Positions 29,805 through 32,327 of a stretch of DNA of 32,327 nucleotides are shown here, piece by piece. Source of the stretch: Deltaproteobacteria bacterium (GTDB lineage: Bacteria; Desulfobacterota; Binatia; UBA9968; JAJDTQ01); NCBI GenBank assembly GCA_026712905.1, contig JAPOPM010000043.1, forward strand, positions 1 through 32,327, written 5' to 3'. Positions within the stretch are counted from its first letter, which is position 1. Each line of letters starts with the position of its first letter. The notes beneath the pieces were generated by a model. The model did not search any database, was not told the origin of the DNA, and saw only the letters and a list, made by a program, of their open reading frames with translations. A program made the translations under genes and the position numbers.

Positions 29805-32223
29805 GAACCTCCTGTCATCCCTGCTCTCGCCGCTGCTCCGCCACTGGGCACGCCAATCGCGCGCGCAACGCCGGGGCACCGTCCACCTGCCGGGACTCCG
29901 TGACGACGTCCGGGTCCGCTGGGACCCCTTCGCCATCCCCTACATCACCGCCCGCACCGAGCGCGACCTCTTCTTCGCCCAGGGATACATCCACGCCCAG
30001 GACCGCCTGTGGCAGATGGACCTGAGCCGGCGCTTCTTCAGCGGACGGCTGGCCGAACTCTTCGGCGACAGGCCGCTGCCGCGCGGCGACTTCACGCGGC
30101 ACCTGCGGTCCGGCAATATGGCGAGCGTCGACCACTTCATCCGCCTGTTGGGCATCAGGCATACGGCCGTGCTCTCCCTGCCCTTGCTGTCGGAGCGATC
30201 CGCCCGCGCCGTCGAGGCCTACTGCGCCGGCGTCAACGCCTACATGGACCTGCACCAGCGCCGCCTGCCGGTGGAGTTCCGGCTGCTGCGCCACCGGCCT
30301 GCCCCGTGGGAGCCGGCGGACTGCCTCATCCTCGCCAAGGGCTTCGCACTGATGCTCTCGTCCGCCCTCGTCACGCGGCTCACCTTTCTAGCACTCCACG
30401 GCCGCCTGGAGAACGACCCCGACAAGCTGCGGACGCTGATGCCGCGTTATCCTTCCTGGGGTGCCACCATCACCCGCGCCCTGAGCGACCACGGCGCGGC
30501 GCTGGTGCGCTTCGTCAACGGCAGCTTCGCGGAGAATCCCCTGACCCCCAGGGGCCAGGGAAGCAACGGCTGGGCCGTCGACGCCGGGCACTCGGACGAG
30601 CAGCACGCGCTCCTGTGCAACGACATTCACCTGCGAATGACAGTGCCCGGCATCTGGTATCTGAATCATCTCCGCACGGTGACCGACGCGGGAGGAACTC
30701 AGCCCTTGGAAGCGTCGGGCCTGTCGCTGCCGGGCTCCCCCTTCGTCTATGTCGGACACAACCGCGACGTGGCCTGGGGATTCGTCGCCGCCCTGTGCGA
30801 TGACGGCGACCTCTACCGGGAGCAGATCCACCCCGAACAGCCGGAGCTGTACCGCACCCCCGAGGGCTGGACCGAGTTCGAGCACCGGCCCGAAACCATC
30901 GCGGTTCGAGGCGGCCGCCCGGTGGAGACCGAAATCCGGCACACCCGGCACGGGCCGGTGCTGTCGGACATCCTTCCGCCGCGGCCCCACGACCCGGATG
31001 TTCCAAACAGGGAGGTGTTGTCCTTCCAATGGATCGCGCATACGCCGGGAAACGAGCTGGGACTGCTGGACGGCATCAACCGGGCGCGGGACTGGAACGA
31101 GTTCCTGTCCGGTATGGCGCATCACGTCACACCCTCGCTCAACTGCATCTACGCCGACACCCGGGGCAACATCGGGTATGCCCTGGCAGGAAGAGTGCCC
31201 CTGCGCCCTCGCCAGGAGCCCTCGTGGCTACCCCTGGAGGGCTGGAACGCCGATCATGACTGGACCGGCACCATCCCATTTGACGAGATGCCGCGCCTTT
31301 TCAATCCTCCCGAGGGCATCGTGGCCAGCGCCAACAACCGCATGGCGGACCCGGACTACCCCTACTACCTGTCCGACCTGGTCGAGCCCCCGTACCGCAT
31401 CGAGCGCATCCGGCACCTGCTCACCCGCGAGAAGCGCATGAACATGGAAGACATGGCCCGGATACAGCTCGACACCCGGTCAGTTCAGGCCGAGCGGCTG
31501 TTGCACGCCCTGCGCCTTGAGCTCATGGAGATCGCCAACGACGAACCGTCCTTGCGGCCCTGCGTAGAACTCCTGGAGGAATGGGACCGCGACTGCCACT
31601 CCAATTCCGCCGGCGCCGCCCTCTTCCACGTCCTCTACCACCGGCTCATGCGCAACCTCTGGGAAAGAGATCTCAGCGAGGAACTGTACCTGAGCTACAC
31701 GGAGATTCTGAACCAGGCGGTGGCGCCCCTGGACGACATCCTCACGGACCCCGAATCCGTGTGGTTCCGGGACAACCCCCGGAAGGCCGTATTGGGGGCA
31801 AGCCTCCGTGAAGCCCAAGCCGAGCTGACGAAACAGCAGGGCCCCGACCCTCGCAACTGGTCCTGGGGCCGCCTCCACACCCTCACCCTCGCCCACGGCC
31901 TCGGAAACAGGAAACCGCTAGCCCCCTTCTTCTCGCTGGACCCCTTCCCCGCCGACGGCGACGGCGTCACCATCCGCAACTCCTACTACCGCCACTCCCA
32001 CCCCTACGACCAGGTCGTCGGCGTATCGATGCGCATGCTGGTGACCCTGAGCGACCCCATCCGCTCCCGCTTCGTCGTCGTCCCGGGTCAGGCGGGTAAT
32101 CCGACGTCGCCGCACTACCGAGACCAGGTCGAGTCGTGGCGCACGGGCAGCACGATCCCGTCGGCCGAGTCGGAAGATGAAATGAAGGCGTGGCCGGTCC
32201 TGGTGCTGAGCCGCGGGGCTTAG
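29803..32223 (+). CDS. Penicillin acylase family protein (Ntn hydrolase)
   Basis: This 806-aa precursor belongs to the N-terminal nucleophile hydrolases that cleave amides: penicillins, acyl-homoserine lactones or other N-acylated compounds. It would self-cleave before Ser254 in RGQG-SNGWAV to give alpha (about 253 aa) and beta (about 553 aa) chains; the SN-x-W motif is conserved. Alpha-chain landmarks are DPFAIPYITARTERDLFFAQGYIHAQDR (span about 46-73) and LWQMDLSRR. The beta chain contains the family's LSGLSLPGSPFVYVGHNRDVAWG-like segment and NNRMADPDYPYYL (catalytic Asn region). No clear signal peptide is seen at MNLLSSLLSPLLRH, so location is uncertain. The ATG at 29803 is the most likely start; in-frame GTGs at 29773 and 29788 would overlap pgpA. 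Few bases separate it from the contig end. Confidence 0.9.
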   Translation: MNLLSSLLSPLLRHWARQSRAQRRGTVHLPGLRDDVRVRWDPFAIPYITARTERDLFFAQGYIHAQDRLWQMDLSRRFFSGRLAELFGDRPLPRGDFTRHLRSGNMASVDHFIRLLGIRHTAVLSLPLLSERSARAVEAYCAGVNAYMDLHQRRLPVEFRLLRHRPAPWEPADCLILAKGFALMLSSALVTRLTFLALHGRLENDPDKLRTLMPRYPSWGATITRALSDHGAALVRFVNGSFAENPLTPRGQGSNGWAVDAGHSDEQHALLCNDIHLRMTVPGIWYLNHLRTVTDAGGTQPLEASGLSLPGSPFVYVGHNRDVAWGFVAALCDDGDLYREQIHPEQPELYRTPEGWTEFEHRPETIAVRGGRPVETEIRHTRHGPVLSDILPPRPHDPDVPNREVLSFQWIAHTPGNELGLLDGINRARDWNEFLSGMAHHVTPSLNCIYADTRGNIGYALAGRVPLRPRQEPSWLPLEGWNADHDWTGTIPFDEMPRLFNPPEGIVASANNRMADPDYPYYLSDLVEPPYRIERIRHLLTREKRMNMEDMARIQLDTRSVQAERLLHALRLELMEIANDEPSLRPCVELLEEWDRDCHSNSAGAALFHVLYHRLMRNLWERDLSEELYLSYTEILNQAVAPLDDILTDPESVWFRDNPRKAVLGASLREAQAELTKQQGPDPRNWSWGRLHTLTLAHGLGNRKPLAPFFSLDPFPADGDGVTIRNSYYRHSHPYDQVVGVSMRMLVTLSDPIRSRFVVVPGQAGNPTSPHYRDQVESWRTGSTIPSAESEDEMKAWPVLVLSRGA

Positions 32224-32327
32224 TTAGCCCCAATGTTGCAATAAAGGTCTGTGAAGAGAGATCCGAAGCACCCCCCCCCCCCCCCGGAGGGCGCCCCCCG
32301 CGAACACGGGACCACCGCGGGGGGGGG

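Overview
The window is GC-rich, gene-dense bacterial DNA with no phage, insertion sequence or CRISPR array. It looks like an uncultivated environmental bacterium with proteobacterium-like housekeeping genes: an RpoH-type sigma factor, D-aminoacyl-tRNA deacylase, the tRNA methyltransferases TrmI and TrmL, PgpA, and a YfhL-type ferredoxin domain. It also carries an accessory set typical of organisms living on diverse organic acids and aromatics: TAXI-TRAP transport, two amidohydrolases, two Asp/Glu-racemase/maleate-isomerase-fold proteins, a molybdenum hydroxylase, a luciferase-like oxidoreductase, a RidA protein and a penicillin-acylase-family Ntn hydrolase. A finer taxonomic call is not supported. 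The low-complexity C and G runs after 32270 suggest a contig end.

Layout. 1-349: no confident gene. 350-2410: an amidohydrolase, a dispersed palindromic repeat, then a HigBA toxin-antitoxin pair with a palindromic operator inside its promoter. 2608-6320: a TAXI solute-binding protein and a fused TRAP permease, convergent with a cysteine-free racemase-fold protein. 6469-9807: a large membrane protein with nine TPRs, divergent from an EamA exporter. 9840-10541 (minus): an arylmalonate-decarboxylase-like protein preceded by a leader with an intrinsic terminator, an apparent attenuator. 10886-15007 (plus): an orphan molybdopterin-binding large subunit, a YfhL-ferredoxin/zinc-ribbon/coiled-coil fusion, a small CopD-like membrane protein and a small cysteine-rich protein. 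15040-17286 (minus): TrmI, an MFS transporter and tRNA-Ser(GGA). 17401-19418: a UDP-glucuronate-epimerase-like SDR, divergent from dtd-trmL. 19563-22644: an exported NEW3-domain protein with an ABC ATPase and permease, closed by a bidirectional terminator. 22770-25655 (minus): the 2Fe-2S and FAD subunits of a molybdenum hydroxylase, a CoxG-like protein and RpoH. 25747-32223: a small helical protein, a newly proposed 68-aa ORF, RidA, a luciferase-like oxidoreductase, a second amidohydrolase, PgpA and a penicillin-acylase-family protein.

Two themes link the genes. First, the molybdenum hydroxylase subunits (large at 10.9 kb; medium, small and CoxG at 22.8-24.6 kb) are split but may form one enzyme. 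Second, many genes are preceded by a TTGACA-like/TA-rich promoter with 17-18 bp spacing. In five of them the -10 box ends only 5-7 nt before an ATG that lacks a Shine-Dalgarno sequence, which predicts leaderless mRNAs. All promoter calls come from reading the sequence by eye and none has been tested.
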